Origin: Caldilineaceae bacterium
GTDB lineage: Bacteria > Chloroflexota > Anaerolineae > Caldilineales > Caldilineaceae
DNA length: 64,000 nt
Assembly: GCA_026708085.1 (NCBI GenBank)
Contig: JAPOVP010000056.1
Span: forward strand, 1-64,000
Reading direction: 5' to 3'
Shown here: positions 35,058 to 44,512 of the stretch, one piece after another
How the letters are laid out: each line of letters starts with the position of its first letter
Numbering within the stretch: the first letter of the stretch is position 1
The notes under the pieces: generated by a model
The model's input: only the letters and a program-made list of their open reading frames with translations
Databases searched by the model: none
Told to the model about the DNA's origin: nothing
Made by a program: the position numbers and the translations under genes

Positions 35058-36668
35058 CTACCCGGTCCAACGCAGCCGCCGCACGATTTCATTCAGCACC
35101 GGTCTCAGCGCGGCGAATTCGTCGCTATGAATGCTGAACGCGAGCGCGGCCAGCGTCTCTCCGTCGGGTGAGAGGAGCCAGGCCTGCCATACTTCGTTGT
35201 TGGTCTCGTTTTCGCTGTAGCGGACCAATACCACCTCTTCGCCTGACGGCCTCAGACCGACGGATGTTCTGACGCGGGCGGGTGTGATGCTGTAGGTGTG
35301 CGCGGCGGCTGCCGGCGCGTAGTCCTTCAGGGTCCGGCCATTGGCTGCGAAGGAGAAGACAAGGACGAAGTTGCTGGCCTCGCGGCCGGCCGGGCCGGAG
35401 TGCAGGCCAAGTCCGGTCACGGCATCGTCGCGGCGGTAGGTCATTGTCGACACCATCCGGCCCAATCCTGCGACGTCGAACTGCTCGCTGTCGTACCGTT
35501 TGGCTGCGGAGAAGAGGGCGAGGTCGGCCGCGGTGGGCCGCGCGGGGTCGAAGTAGCGCCATGTTGACGGAAAGGAGATCGACAGACCGGATGCGTCATC
35601 GTAATATTTGAGCCAGCCGGTCCCGTCCGCCAGGGGCACATCGTCCGCATCCGCGGACGCGGTCACATAGTCGCTGTGCAGCCAGGCAAGCCGGCCGTCG
35701 AAGACGATTTGCCACCAGTCGCCGCTGGCATTTCTGCTGATCGCGGCGAACTGTTGGTCGGCGGCCGCGCCGCCGATGACGGGATGGTCGGTGCCCGGCC
35801 CCCGGCGCACGTTCATGCTGTTGTTGGTCGTCACCGTCGGCCCGGAGCGGGGATTCAAGGCGGGGTCCCCCAGCCACTGGACGCGCCGCACGACCTCGTG
35901 CAGCAGCCCTTCCACCCATTCGGAATGCTCGCCCCACAGGTCGTAGGTAACGGTCAGAAAGGTGCCGCCGTCGGGAGAGAGCAGGACGACCTGCCGGCCG
36001 TCGACGTTGGGGCGGGGGACGGTTACGACCCGGCCGGGGAAGGCGCGCACGCCGTCTATGCGGTAGCGGATTGTTGCGGCCTGCTCGCCCCAGGGCCGCA
36101 GGCCGGGCCCGATTTCGATGCTCCTGACAAAAGTCAGCCCGGAGGCTTGCAGCTGTGCGGCCAGCTCGCGTGCATAGGTCGCCAGGCTCCGGCCCTCGCT
36201 GGGGACGGCGAGGAGGTGGAAGCCGTTGGTCTCCAGCGGCGGGGAATGTGGGTCGAAGGGGAAACCGGTACCGGCGAAGAGCTGCTCCTGCCCGGCCGGC
36301 GTCAGCGAATCGACATAGCTTTCCCTCTCCGTGAGCAAGGCATCGGCCATCTCGGCTTCGTCAAGCTGCGGACGGAGCGCGCGCAGCTCCTCCTGGGAGG
36401 ATGCGAAGAGCCACCCGTGCGGGTGGAAGATCTTCAGGCCGTGCCTCTCGACCTCGACCGCGGGCCAGCCCTGGAACGGTCCACCTGAAGACAGGGGCGT
36501 GTCACCCACCGGCAGCACGAGGGGGTTGTGGATCGATATCAGGGGCGTCCCGGGCGCGGGCGCGCTGATAGGCGTCTCCGGTCCCGCAGCGGCGGGAATA
36601 CAGGCGGTCAGCAGGAGGGAAACAATCGCGGCGATCGCCCGGCAGGGGGTGCGATGTTTTGCAGCCAT
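35058..36668 (-). CDS. Lipoprotein with central SH3b domain
   Basis: ATG at 36668 has AAAGGAAA upstream; a nearby start at 36683 adds five residues. A lipoprotein signal (IVSLLLTAC, lipobox Cys ~23) anchors the protein outside. Residues about 280-340 form an SH3b domain (NSMNVRRGPGTDHPVIGGAA to WWQIVFDGRLAWLHSDYVTA). On each side lie similar halves of a PsbP/DUF1795-like fold (HGLKIFHPHGWLF and SGLSISFPSTWRYF), each ending with RRVQWLG or RRLRWTG. The internal duplication around an SH3 domain is unusual. The function is unknown; envelope association is likely. Confidence 0.75.
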   Translation of the reverse strand: MAAKHRTPCRAIAAIVSLLLTACIPAAAGPETPISAPAPGTPLISIHNPLVLPVGDTPLSSGGPFQGWPAVEVERHGLKIFHPHGWLFASSQEELRALRPQLDEAEMADALLTERESYVDSLTPAGQEQLFAGTGFPFDPHSPPLETNGFHLLAVPSEGRSLATYARELAAQLQASGLTFVRSIEIGPGLRPWGEQAATIRYRIDGVRAFPGRVVTVPRPNVDGRQVVLLSPDGGTFLTVTYDLWGEHSEWVEGLLHEVVRRVQWLGDPALNPRSGPTVTTNNSMNVRRGPGTDHPVIGGAAADQQFAAISRNASGDWWQIVFDGRLAWLHSDYVTASADADDVPLADGTGWLKYYDDASGLSISFPSTWRYFDPARPTAADLALFSAAKRYDSEQFDVAGLGRMVSTMTYRRDDAVTGLGLHSGPAGREASNFVLVFSFAANGRTLKDYAPAAAAHTYSITPARVRTSVGLRPSGEEVVLVRYSENETNNEVWQAWLLSPDGETLAALAFSIHSDEFAALRPVLNEIVRRLRWTG

Positions 36669-37010
36669 GATATTTCCTTTCAAGTTTCCACAGTCGGCTC
36701 GGAGCGCACGGTCTCAGTGCGCCTGAGCTCTCGAAAGTGTCGGGGAGGCTTTCTGGATTCGTCCGTCTCTGATATTGCCGTCATGCCGGAGGCCTGCAGC
36801 AGTCTCGGGGTACCGGCCCAAGCATAGGTCCACGTGTCGGCCTCAACCAAGGGCGTTCTCTTCCGGCCTGATTGCGGCGCGCTCCTATGGTCGACGGTTT
36901 CATGCGGTGTATTGGCGGTCATGGTCATGCGTCGGGCCGGGCTGGCGCCGATAGCGGGCCATCGCCTGTTCGACTGCCTTGCCGTCGCAGGCGGGGCAGA
37001 TGTCGCCGGC
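36669..37010. other. 342-bp spacer, no gene
   Basis: No coding signal is convincing. It contains a palindromic-repeat-like motif around 36776-36816 (CCGTCATGCCGGAGGCCTGC), akin to the CGTCATTCCGGC motif near 1118, which may be a remnant of a dispersed small repeat family. Confidence 0.5.
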
Positions 37011-40000
37011 TTAGCTGAATGTCAGAACTGCGGGCTTTTCTCTGCCCGCCTCAGATGACGCATCACAAAACATCTCGACGACCGTCGGATGGCAGGTGAA
37101 AACCAGGACCTGGTTGGTGTCGGAGAGTTCTGTAAAAGCGGATGCAGCGCGGAGCGCCCGTGCGGGGTCGAAGTTTACGAGAACTTCATCGACAATGACG
37201 GGGAGCGGCTCCGTTCTCTGTCCAAGTTCGCGGATCAGTCCGAAGCGGAGGGCCAGGAAAAGCTGCTCGCGTGTGCCGCGGCTCAGTTCGGACGGCTGCT
37301 TGCTCTGCCTATCGGCGTCCATCACCGCGACCGTTTGCTCACCGAGGGGGGCGTACACCTGCCGGTAGCGTCCCTCGGTGATGGCTGCGAAGACTTTCTC
37401 GGCATGACGAACGACTTGCGGCTGCCGCTCGCGCTCGAACTTTGCGCGCGCTTCGTTGAGCAGATTCTGGGCGAGGGTGAGCCGGGACCAGTCGCGGGCG
37501 TGGCCCCTTAGCTGTTCCAGGAGGACGTTGCGCTGCATGCGCAGCCGCGACGACTCCTCCTCACCCTCGAGGTTGGCGAGCTCGGCCTGGATGGAACCGC
37601 GTTCGGTCAAGAGTTCACCATGTTGGGCGTCGACGCCGGCCTGTTCTTCCTCCAGCGCGGCTATCTCGCCGGTGATCGTCTGGCGGTCTGTGTTTTGGAG
37701 GTCGTTCTTCAGAGATTCCAGCGGTTTTCCCGGGCCGCTGAGACGCTGAAGCTGGTCCAGGGCGGAGCGGGCGTTGCTGTCGAGTTTTGCCCGCTCTTCT
37801 GTCTGCCTCGCTCGCTGGCGGAACTCATCGACGTTGCCGGCGCCACCGCTGCGGAACAGCCGCTCAAGTTCACTCTGCGCCGCCTGAAGTTCGCCTTCGC
37901 GTCTTTTTAACTGGCGACCAGCGGTCTCCAACTCGGTTTTGGCGTCGCCCAGCCGGCGGACGCTTTCTTGAACTTCCTCATGCAGCTCGACGAGCCTGTC
38001 AGCCGCCGCGACCACAGCGCGCTGGTCGCTGCGGTCGAAGGTAACGTTATAGGATGACGCAAGCGGTGCAACGATCTCGACATAATCGGCGATGTCGTTT
38101 TCGATATCCTGGATGCGCTGCCGAAAGCTCAGAAGCTCGCGGAGCTGGCTGCGTCCAAGCTCGATCTGTTTCTGCAGAACGTCAGCGGTCTCCGGCGTGT
38201 AGGTATCGAGCAGGCCGCGTGTCACCAGCCAGTTCTGCCAGTCACTCTGCGCCGAGTCACGTTGTTGACGAGCAGAGTCGACAGCAGTGGCGGACTCCTC
38301 GACGCGAATTCGCCGCTGGTCTTTCAGTTCCTTTGCCTTGTCAAGTGCGTCGGAGAGACGGGCCCATTCTTGCAGCCTGCGTTCCTCTTCGTCTATCAGT
38401 TCTTCTGCTTCAAGGATAGACGACTCATCGATCGTATCGAGCTCAAGGGACGCCGCTTCGTGCATCATCGTGGAGTGGAGACTTTGCATATTCGCTTCTT
38501 CGCGTTGAAGGGACTGCTGAAGGGGGGAGACATGAGGCAGTTCCCCGGCACTCGCAAGACGGGCATTGCCGGAAATGAACAGGTATATGGCCAGAGCGCT
38601 GAGCGCAACAGCGGCCGCGATGCCAATGTAGAGTGCCGTTCCGCCGAGAACCGCTCCTCCCACCACTAGGGCTATGCCAGCTATCAGAGCGGCGGCGGCA
38701 ATGGCTCTGCTATGGTCTGACTTGCTTGGCGGGCGTTCCGTGCTTTTCAGGCTGTCCAGCTGGGTTTGTAGATTTCTTATATCCTGGCGCTGGCGGGCGA
38801 GATCGTTGAGTCGCGACCTTGTCGTGCGAATCAGGTTGCGGCGCAGCCGTATCTGTTCGATATCAAGGGGCGGCCTGTCTATGGACTGAAACTGACTGTC
38901 AGCCTTTTCCTCGCCGGCGATTGCCTCCCGCAATGCGAGTTCATTCTGGTCATGGGAAGATTTGCGCGTCGAAAGCGCGTCCAAGAGATCGCGCTTCCTG
39001 TCGCGGTGCTCCGCTATCTCCTGACGCACAGCCATGGAGAAGTCGAACGCTTCCAGCCTGGACTCACCCCAGTCCGGTCCCAGATCTCTGAGTGTTTCGG
39101 CGAGGGCCCTCTCGCGTTCATTCAGTTCAGCTCGCCGTTCGGGGTAGTCTCTGATTAGACCGCTGAAATCGGTTCGTCCTTCCTGCAGACGTCTGATGTC
39201 GGTGGCGTGCTGAAGAATGGCCTCGTGTTCAACCTGAATTTCGGCTGCTTGTTTTGCTTCTGCAGCCTGTTCTTGCGCAGTCCCAAACTCGCGTTGAGCG
39301 TTTCTGACGCGCTCCTCCAACGTTTCCAGACGGGTTATGCCGTCCACGGGGAAATTTTCAATCGCTGGCAAAGAGGCTATCTCTTGGCGTGTCGATGCCA
39401 AGTCGTTCCATGGGTCCCAGGCGCTCTGGAGTGTCGTCTGGTGAGAAAGCCGCGATTGAATCTGTTGCCGGCGGGCGGCCAGGCCTTCGAGTTCGGTCTT
39501 GACCTGTTGTTGACGGGTAATGAGATTCCCGTACTCGCCTGCGTTCTCTTCGATTACTTTCAGCTTGCTGTCTATGTCTTGAAGTTGTTTGTGGGCAGCG
39601 TAGATTTTCTGGCTGCTGCCCCGATTGAGAAACAGCTTCTCTCGCTCGGCCGCGATTGATTTGAGGACGCTCGGAAGCGAGGTCACGCCCATGCCGGCGC
39701 TGTAGATCTGGTTGTTGACGTTGGCATCTTCAAGCAAGGCGGTACTATGGAGCTCGGTGAGGGTAAAGGCGAAGACCTGTTCAAACAGGTTTTTGGAACT
39801 GTTGCCCAGTATCTGGGCGAGCATCGTCTCATTCAGCGGCGCGCCGGTTTCTGAAGTAAGGGTGACCCCCGCTGAAGGTCCTCCCTTAAACCGGCTGACA
39901 TCGGTCCGAAGGCCTTCTTTGTTGGTAAGGGTTACACGGCCTCCGTGGCGGCCGCCTGCCAGCGGTGGGTAGTCGTGGGGCGCGCGTCGAAAGCCGAACA

Positions 40001-40142
40001 GGACTGCACGAATGAACTCCAGCAGTGTGCTTTTGCCCGCTTCGTTGGGCCCGTAGAAAACGGTTACGGGCTGTTCCAGCGGCCCGAAATCCCTTGCGGC
40101 GAACTGCCCGAATCCGTCGACGTAGATTTCACGAATTCTCAT
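37011..40142 (-). CDS. YhaN-like SbcC/Rad50-type ATPase with membrane segment
   Basis: The 1043-residue product has an SMC-like head: Walker A YGPNEAGKSTLLEF (~30-43), and at the C-terminus the signature LSRGTREQLFLALRFGL and Walker B LPVIVDEVLVNFDP. Long coiled coils fill the middle. Near residues 475-520 there are two hydrophobic segments (AIAAAALIAGIALVVGGAVL and IAAAVALSALAIYLFI), as in Bacillus YhaN, so it is probably membrane-linked. Its start overlaps the stop of the YhaO-like nuclease by 4 bp. The pair likely processes DNA ends or breaks, like SbcCD. Confidence 0.85.
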   Translation of the reverse strand: MRIREIYVDGFGQFAARDFGPLEQPVTVFYGPNEAGKSTLLEFIRAVLFGFRRAPHDYPPLAGGRHGGRVTLTNKEGLRTDVSRFKGGPSAGVTLTSETGAPLNETMLAQILGNSSKNLFEQVFAFTLTELHSTALLEDANVNNQIYSAGMGVTSLPSVLKSIAAEREKLFLNRGSSQKIYAAHKQLQDIDSKLKVIEENAGEYGNLITRQQQVKTELEGLAARRQQIQSRLSHQTTLQSAWDPWNDLASTRQEIASLPAIENFPVDGITRLETLEERVRNAQREFGTAQEQAAEAKQAAEIQVEHEAILQHATDIRRLQEGRTDFSGLIRDYPERRAELNERERALAETLRDLGPDWGESRLEAFDFSMAVRQEIAEHRDRKRDLLDALSTRKSSHDQNELALREAIAGEEKADSQFQSIDRPPLDIEQIRLRRNLIRTTRSRLNDLARQRQDIRNLQTQLDSLKSTERPPSKSDHSRAIAAAALIAGIALVVGGAVLGGTALYIGIAAAVALSALAIYLFISGNARLASAGELPHVSPLQQSLQREEANMQSLHSTMMHEAASLELDTIDESSILEAEELIDEEERRLQEWARLSDALDKAKELKDQRRIRVEESATAVDSARQQRDSAQSDWQNWLVTRGLLDTYTPETADVLQKQIELGRSQLRELLSFRQRIQDIENDIADYVEIVAPLASSYNVTFDRSDQRAVVAAADRLVELHEEVQESVRRLGDAKTELETAGRQLKRREGELQAAQSELERLFRSGGAGNVDEFRQRARQTEERAKLDSNARSALDQLQRLSGPGKPLESLKNDLQNTDRQTITGEIAALEEEQAGVDAQHGELLTERGSIQAELANLEGEEESSRLRMQRNVLLEQLRGHARDWSRLTLAQNLLNEARAKFERERQPQVVRHAEKVFAAITEGRYRQVYAPLGEQTVAVMDADRQSKQPSELSRGTREQLFLALRFGLIRELGQRTEPLPVIVDEVLVNFDPARALRAASAFTELSDTNQVLVFTCHPTVVEMFCDASSEAGREKPAVLTFS

Positions 40143-41410
40143 TCGTCATCTCCGGCGAGCTGTTCAACGACGATCGCCTCGGCCTCGTCGATCAAGGTGG
40201 CGAAACCGTCTCCGTCGAGAACATGGTCGGACAGGTACCTTCTGTACTGGCGATGTTGGTAAAGTTCAGAAAGACTGTTATTCAGACGCTCTTGCAGTTC
40301 GGGGTCGTTCTTTGCTCGATCCACTGTCTTCAGCAGTTCGGCCAGAAAGTCGGAACCCTCGATCCGTTCCTGTCGGTTGAAGGGAGCGCCCGTATTGTCT
40401 TCGATGCGCTCGCACCAGACGAACGGCGAGCGCTCTTCCCATTCGCCGTTCAGGTCCTCTATCAGACTCTCGATGAAGTTCGGCCGCTGCAGAGCGCTAT
40501 ACAGGCCGCCCCGCCCGGTCAAAGTCACTTGCAAGACGACCGACCGGTCGCCGGCTTCTCCCTGCGCATCGGTCATGGTCTGGTCAAGGCTGTCCAGTAA
40601 CTCCTGCTCGGTTCCCAGTGGGGAAATGTCGAGGACAGAACGCTGCCAGCGTACGGTGTCCACTGCCCTGAAGTCCAGCTGCAGGTTTTTGGCTCCGTCC
40701 ACCTCGACAAGGTAGACGCCGCGTGGGCCGCTCTCATTCGGATGTCTGCCCTGGGAATTACCCGGGTAAACCACAGCAGGGGACTGCTCGCTGAGTATCT
40801 GCTGCGTATGAACGTGGCCCAGCGCCCAGTAATCGATTGCGGACGATCTGAGATCGTCCAGCGAACACGGGGCGTTGGAGGCGTGCGCTGTGTTGCCGTC
40901 AACGTTGGTGTGCAGCAGCCCGATGGAAAAGGCGTTGGAATTGACTTCGTCGAGGTCTCGCACCAGGTTGTGATGGATGTCGCGCGTCGGGTAACTGATG
41001 CCGTGTACGACCGCGCGTCCGGGGTCGTCGTCAAAGACCGGCGCGGACTCAAATTGCGGGCCAAAGCGAGTACAGCTTGGCGGATAGTCAAGGCGAGCTT
41101 CCCAGCCGTCGAGGGGATCATGGTTGCCGTGGCAGACAAAGGAGCGGATGCCAGCCTCGTGCAGCTGCTCCAGACCGGCAACGAACTTGAGCTGGGCGCG
41201 CAGGCTCCGATCGGACGAATCGTACACATCACCGGCAACGAGCAGCGCATCGACACTTTCGTCAATACAGAGCTTGATAATGTTCTGATATGCGCTGAAC
41301 GTCGCGCTGTGCAGGGCGTTCGTCACATGTTCGGGAGCAACGGCCTTGATTCCGACAAAGGGGCTGTCGAGATGCAGATCAGCCGCATGTACGAAGCGGA
41401 GAAGGGTCAT
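40139..41410 (-). CDS. YhaO/SbcD-like metallophosphatase DNA nuclease
   Basis: The 423-residue protein has the calcineurin-like motifs in order: FVHAADLHLDSPF (8-20), LLVAGDVYDSS (~60), FVCHGNHDPLD (~93), GLLHTNVDG (~165) and WALGHVH (~195). These bind two metal ions in Mre11/SbcD nucleases. The C-terminal part (300-423) is acidic and likely contacts the ATPase encoded next. It is translationally coupled to that gene. Confidence 0.88.
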   Translation of the reverse strand: MTLLRFVHAADLHLDSPFVGIKAVAPEHVTNALHSATFSAYQNIIKLCIDESVDALLVAGDVYDSSDRSLRAQLKFVAGLEQLHEAGIRSFVCHGNHDPLDGWEARLDYPPSCTRFGPQFESAPVFDDDPGRAVVHGISYPTRDIHHNLVRDLDEVNSNAFSIGLLHTNVDGNTAHASNAPCSLDDLRSSAIDYWALGHVHTQQILSEQSPAVVYPGNSQGRHPNESGPRGVYLVEVDGAKNLQLDFRAVDTVRWQRSVLDISPLGTEQELLDSLDQTMTDAQGEAGDRSVVLQVTLTGRGGLYSALQRPNFIESLIEDLNGEWEERSPFVWCERIEDNTGAPFNRQERIEGSDFLAELLKTVDRAKNDPELQERLNNSLSELYQHRQYRRYLSDHVLDGDGFATLIDEAEAIVVEQLAGDDE

Positions 41411-41470
41411 GTGGGTCCGTCAGCTCTGGGTGGATGGATCGGCAATTATAGCTGATCGCACCCTGCATCA

Positions 41471-44400
41471 CTAATCGGCCGTCCCGAGCGGAAGACTCGC
41501 AACGGCACTGGATGGGCCGCCTTTCAGCAGGCCCAGGGCCGCCTCTTCCGCCTCTTGCATGGCGGCGGGCAGGTTGTCGATGGTGCTGATTTGGTCCGGC
41601 GCCAGGAAGAGGAAGGAGACCTCCTTCACTTTGACGCCGGTTGCTTTTGTCAGGGCGAGCGCGTAGGCGCCGCCCTGCAGGCGATAGCGGGAGACCGCTC
41701 TTTCCATTCTGTCATCGGATTTGAGGTCATCGGTCTTGAAGTCTACGATGACGAAGCCGTCCTCTTCCTCGAAGAGCAGGTCGATGAAGCCCTCGACGAT
41801 GCCGTCGCCGACGGGTCCGGCGACCGGCGTTTCGCGCCAGTAGCGTTTCGAATCGAGGGCGCGCTGCACGAGGGGGCTGGCGAGCGCGCCGCGTACGAGG
41901 CGGGCGATCTCGTCGGCGCGGCCGGGCACGCCTTCGGCCGCGGCCTGCGCCTGGGCGATGTCGTCGAGGCCCGCGCCGGTGCGCAGATCGACGACCTGCA
42001 GCGCGGCGTGGACCGCGCGGCCGATGTTGGTGCCGGCGCGGCCGCGGCGCCAGGGTTCGTCGGGGATATCCTGCTCTTCTTTCGCTTCCTGGGCGATGCG
42101 GGTGGCGGCGGCCGCTATGGGACGCTTGCGCGCGGCGTAGACAGCATCCCGTTGTTCGATCCATTCTTGTCGCGCGGCAGGGGTGTCGCGGTCGAGCGCG
42201 GCCGTTTCGCCGGGCGGGCCGGGGGGATCCGGGGCTGCTTCGGGGGGATCGAACCGCTGCCAGAGATGGTCCGCTTCTTTCATGAACTCGGCGATGCGGG
42301 CCGCGGCTGAGTTTCTGCCCCTCTTGTTGTGGTACAGGCTGACGATGAGGTGATCGCGGGCGCGCGTGGCGGCGACGTACATCACGCGCACGCGCTCCTC
42401 TTCGTCGCGTTCCTTGTCGGTCGCGAGCAGCTCTTCATAGCCTGCCGTCTGCAGCTTCACTGCCTGCGGGCCTGCTTTCACCTCGACCTGCCCGTTCAAG
42501 CGGTCAAACAGCACGGGGTCTCTCTGGTTGTTTGCGCCCGCGCCGAGCCCGGCCAGGACCAGGATAGGGAATTCGAGACCCTTGGCGGCGTGAATGGTCA
42601 TCACGCGTACCGCGCCCTCGTCGGACTCCTGGACGGCGGTCTCCAGCGCTCTTGCCTGCTCCTCGCGCTGGCGGGTTGTCCACGAGATGTAGGCGCGCAG
42701 CGATGTCTCACCGGCCGCGGCGAAGGCGCGGGCGCGGTCGATAAGGAAGTTGTAGCGTTGCCAGCGGCCGCGCCACTGCCGTTCGTCGAGGGCCAGCTCC
42801 CGCAGCTGACGTGTGCGCACGAAGCGCTCGATCAACGCGGCCGGGGAGGTCCATCTGCGCTGTTCGTGGAACGCTTTCAGCGCGGCCAGGGCTGCGGTGA
42901 CGCGCCCGGGCGGCGTCTCGCTTTCGGCAAGGTAGTCGAACTGTCCGCTATCTTTGACGAATTTTAGCAGGTCGGTGTCGGAGCAGGCGAAGGCTGGGGA
43001 GCGCAGCGCGGCGACCACGGCGACCTGGTCGGTCGGGTCGTCGATGGCGGCGAGACAGTTGAGCAGGTCGCGCACCTCCTGCGTCTCGTAGATCATCGAC
43101 GCGCTCTCGAGCCGGTAGGGTATGCCGGCATCCTCGAACGCGATTTCCAGGGCGTTGAAACCGGCGCGGCGCGGCATCAGCACGCAGATGTCGTTGTATT
43201 CCGCCGGGCGGAGTTCTCCCTCGGTCTCCTCGGCGCGGACCTGCCAGCCTTCGGCGATCGCCGTCTGAATCGCAGCCGCGATGGCGCCGGCCTCCCGCTC
43301 GCGCACCTCGGGCGCAAGCCCCTCGATCTCTTCGCCCATGCAGCGAACGGGGGGCGGGCCGTGCTGATCCGGCAGCGGCGTGAGATCAGTGTAGTCGGCC
43401 TGCGCTTCGCCCTCCTCCATCCAGCGGGCGAAAAGGCGGTTGACCCAGCGGATGACCGGTGAGAGGGAGCGGAAGTTTTGCGAGAGGACCACCTGCGCGC
43501 CGCCGACCGCCCGCTGCATCTGGTCGACCTGCTGGATGTCGGCGCGGCGGAAGCGGTAGATCGACTGCTTGGGGTCACCGACGATGAAGAGCTTGCCGGC
43601 TTCGGGGCGTACCGTGCGCCACTCCTGGGGTCGGGTGGCCGGGTCGGCGCGGGCGGGGGTCTCTTCGGCCAGGAGCATGGCGATCTCGGCCTGGATCGGG
43701 TCGGTGTCCTGGACCTCGTCGATCAGGAGATGCGTGTAGCGGGCGCGGAAATGGTCGCGCGCGGGGAGACTGTCGCGCAGCAGGTTGCGGGCGAGCACGA
43801 GCAGGTCGAGGAACTCCACTTCGCCGGCAGTTTTGCGCGCGGCGGCATAGTCGAGCGCAAAGCGTTGGAGCAGCTGGAGCACCGGAACCAGGGTTGGGGC
43901 TCCCTCCTCCTGCGCGGCGCGATTGGCGGGTGTATCGAAGGAGGCGCCGGCGAGCAGGTCGTAGTTCCTGTGGAAGGAGACGGCGATCTTGCGGAGGTGG
44001 TCCAGGGTCATCCCTTCCGCGAGCGCGAGAAGGAGTGCCTGCTGCGCGCCGGGGTCGTCGAGCGTTGCGTCGAGCCAGTGGGACCAGCGTTCTTCGAATG
44101 CGATTTCGGCTGCGAACTCGTCGCGGATGGTGAAGCCGGGCGGCAGGCCGGCCTCAAGCGGGCGCTCGCGCAGGAGGCTGCCGGCGAAGCTGTGCAGCGT
44201 CTGGACGGCGGCCTGGTCGAGCTCTTCGACGGCGCGCTGGCAGTTGGCGCGCTCGGCCCGGCCGAGGCTGTCGTCTTCGGCGGCCTTTTCGAGGGTCTCG
44301 CCGATGCGGCTGTTCAGCTCGGCGGCGGCGGCCTCGGTAAAGGTGATGGCGGCGATGCCACCCATGTCGGCGCGGCCTGTTGTAATGAGGGCAACGATGC

Positions 44401-44512
44401 GCTGGACGAGGCTGTGCGTTTTGCCGGTGCCGGCGCCGGCGACGACGACCATGTTCTGGTCGAGGTTTTGGACGATGGCATCGCGTGCGGCCTGATCGGC
44501 GAGGGTCGTCAT
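41471..44512 (-). CDS. addA: AddA-like UvrD-family helicase-nuclease
   Basis: The 1013-residue product has Walker A VVAGAGTGKTHSLVQRI, AAITFTEAAAAEL (motif Ia), LLIDEVQDTDPIQ (Walker B), FIVGDPKQSIYRFRRAD (motif III) and VMTIHAAKGLEFPILVLAGL (motif V). A RecB-type nuclease domain ends the protein (GFVIVDFKTDD, RLQGGAYALAL). This matches AddA, which with AddB resects double-strand breaks and degrades unprotected linear DNA. The gene overlaps the upstream addB-like gene by 4 bp. It is somewhat shorter than Bacillus AddA. Confidence 0.88.
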   Translation of the reverse strand: MTTLADQAARDAIVQNLDQNMVVVAGAGTGKTHSLVQRIVALITTGRADMGGIAAITFTEAAAAELNSRIGETLEKAAEDDSLGRAERANCQRAVEELDQAAVQTLHSFAGSLLRERPLEAGLPPGFTIRDEFAAEIAFEERWSHWLDATLDDPGAQQALLLALAEGMTLDHLRKIAVSFHRNYDLLAGASFDTPANRAAQEEGAPTLVPVLQLLQRFALDYAAARKTAGEVEFLDLLVLARNLLRDSLPARDHFRARYTHLLIDEVQDTDPIQAEIAMLLAEETPARADPATRPQEWRTVRPEAGKLFIVGDPKQSIYRFRRADIQQVDQMQRAVGGAQVVLSQNFRSLSPVIRWVNRLFARWMEEGEAQADYTDLTPLPDQHGPPPVRCMGEEIEGLAPEVREREAGAIAAAIQTAIAEGWQVRAEETEGELRPAEYNDICVLMPRRAGFNALEIAFEDAGIPYRLESASMIYETQEVRDLLNCLAAIDDPTDQVAVVAALRSPAFACSDTDLLKFVKDSGQFDYLAESETPPGRVTAALAALKAFHEQRRWTSPAALIERFVRTRQLRELALDERQWRGRWQRYNFLIDRARAFAAAGETSLRAYISWTTRQREEQARALETAVQESDEGAVRVMTIHAAKGLEFPILVLAGLGAGANNQRDPVLFDRLNGQVEVKAGPQAVKLQTAGYEELLATDKERDEEERVRVMYVAATRARDHLIVSLYHNKRGRNSAAARIAEFMKEADHLWQRFDPPEAAPDPPGPPGETAALDRDTPAARQEWIEQRDAVYAARKRPIAAAATRIAQEAKEEQDIPDEPWRRGRAGTNIGRAVHAALQVVDLRTGAGLDDIAQAQAAAEGVPGRADEIARLVRGALASPLVQRALDSKRYWRETPVAGPVGDGIVEGFIDLLFEEEDGFVIVDFKTDDLKSDDRMERAVSRYRLQGGAYALALTKATGVKVKEVSFLFLAPDQISTIDNLPAAMQEAEEAALGLLKGGPSSAVASLPLGTAD

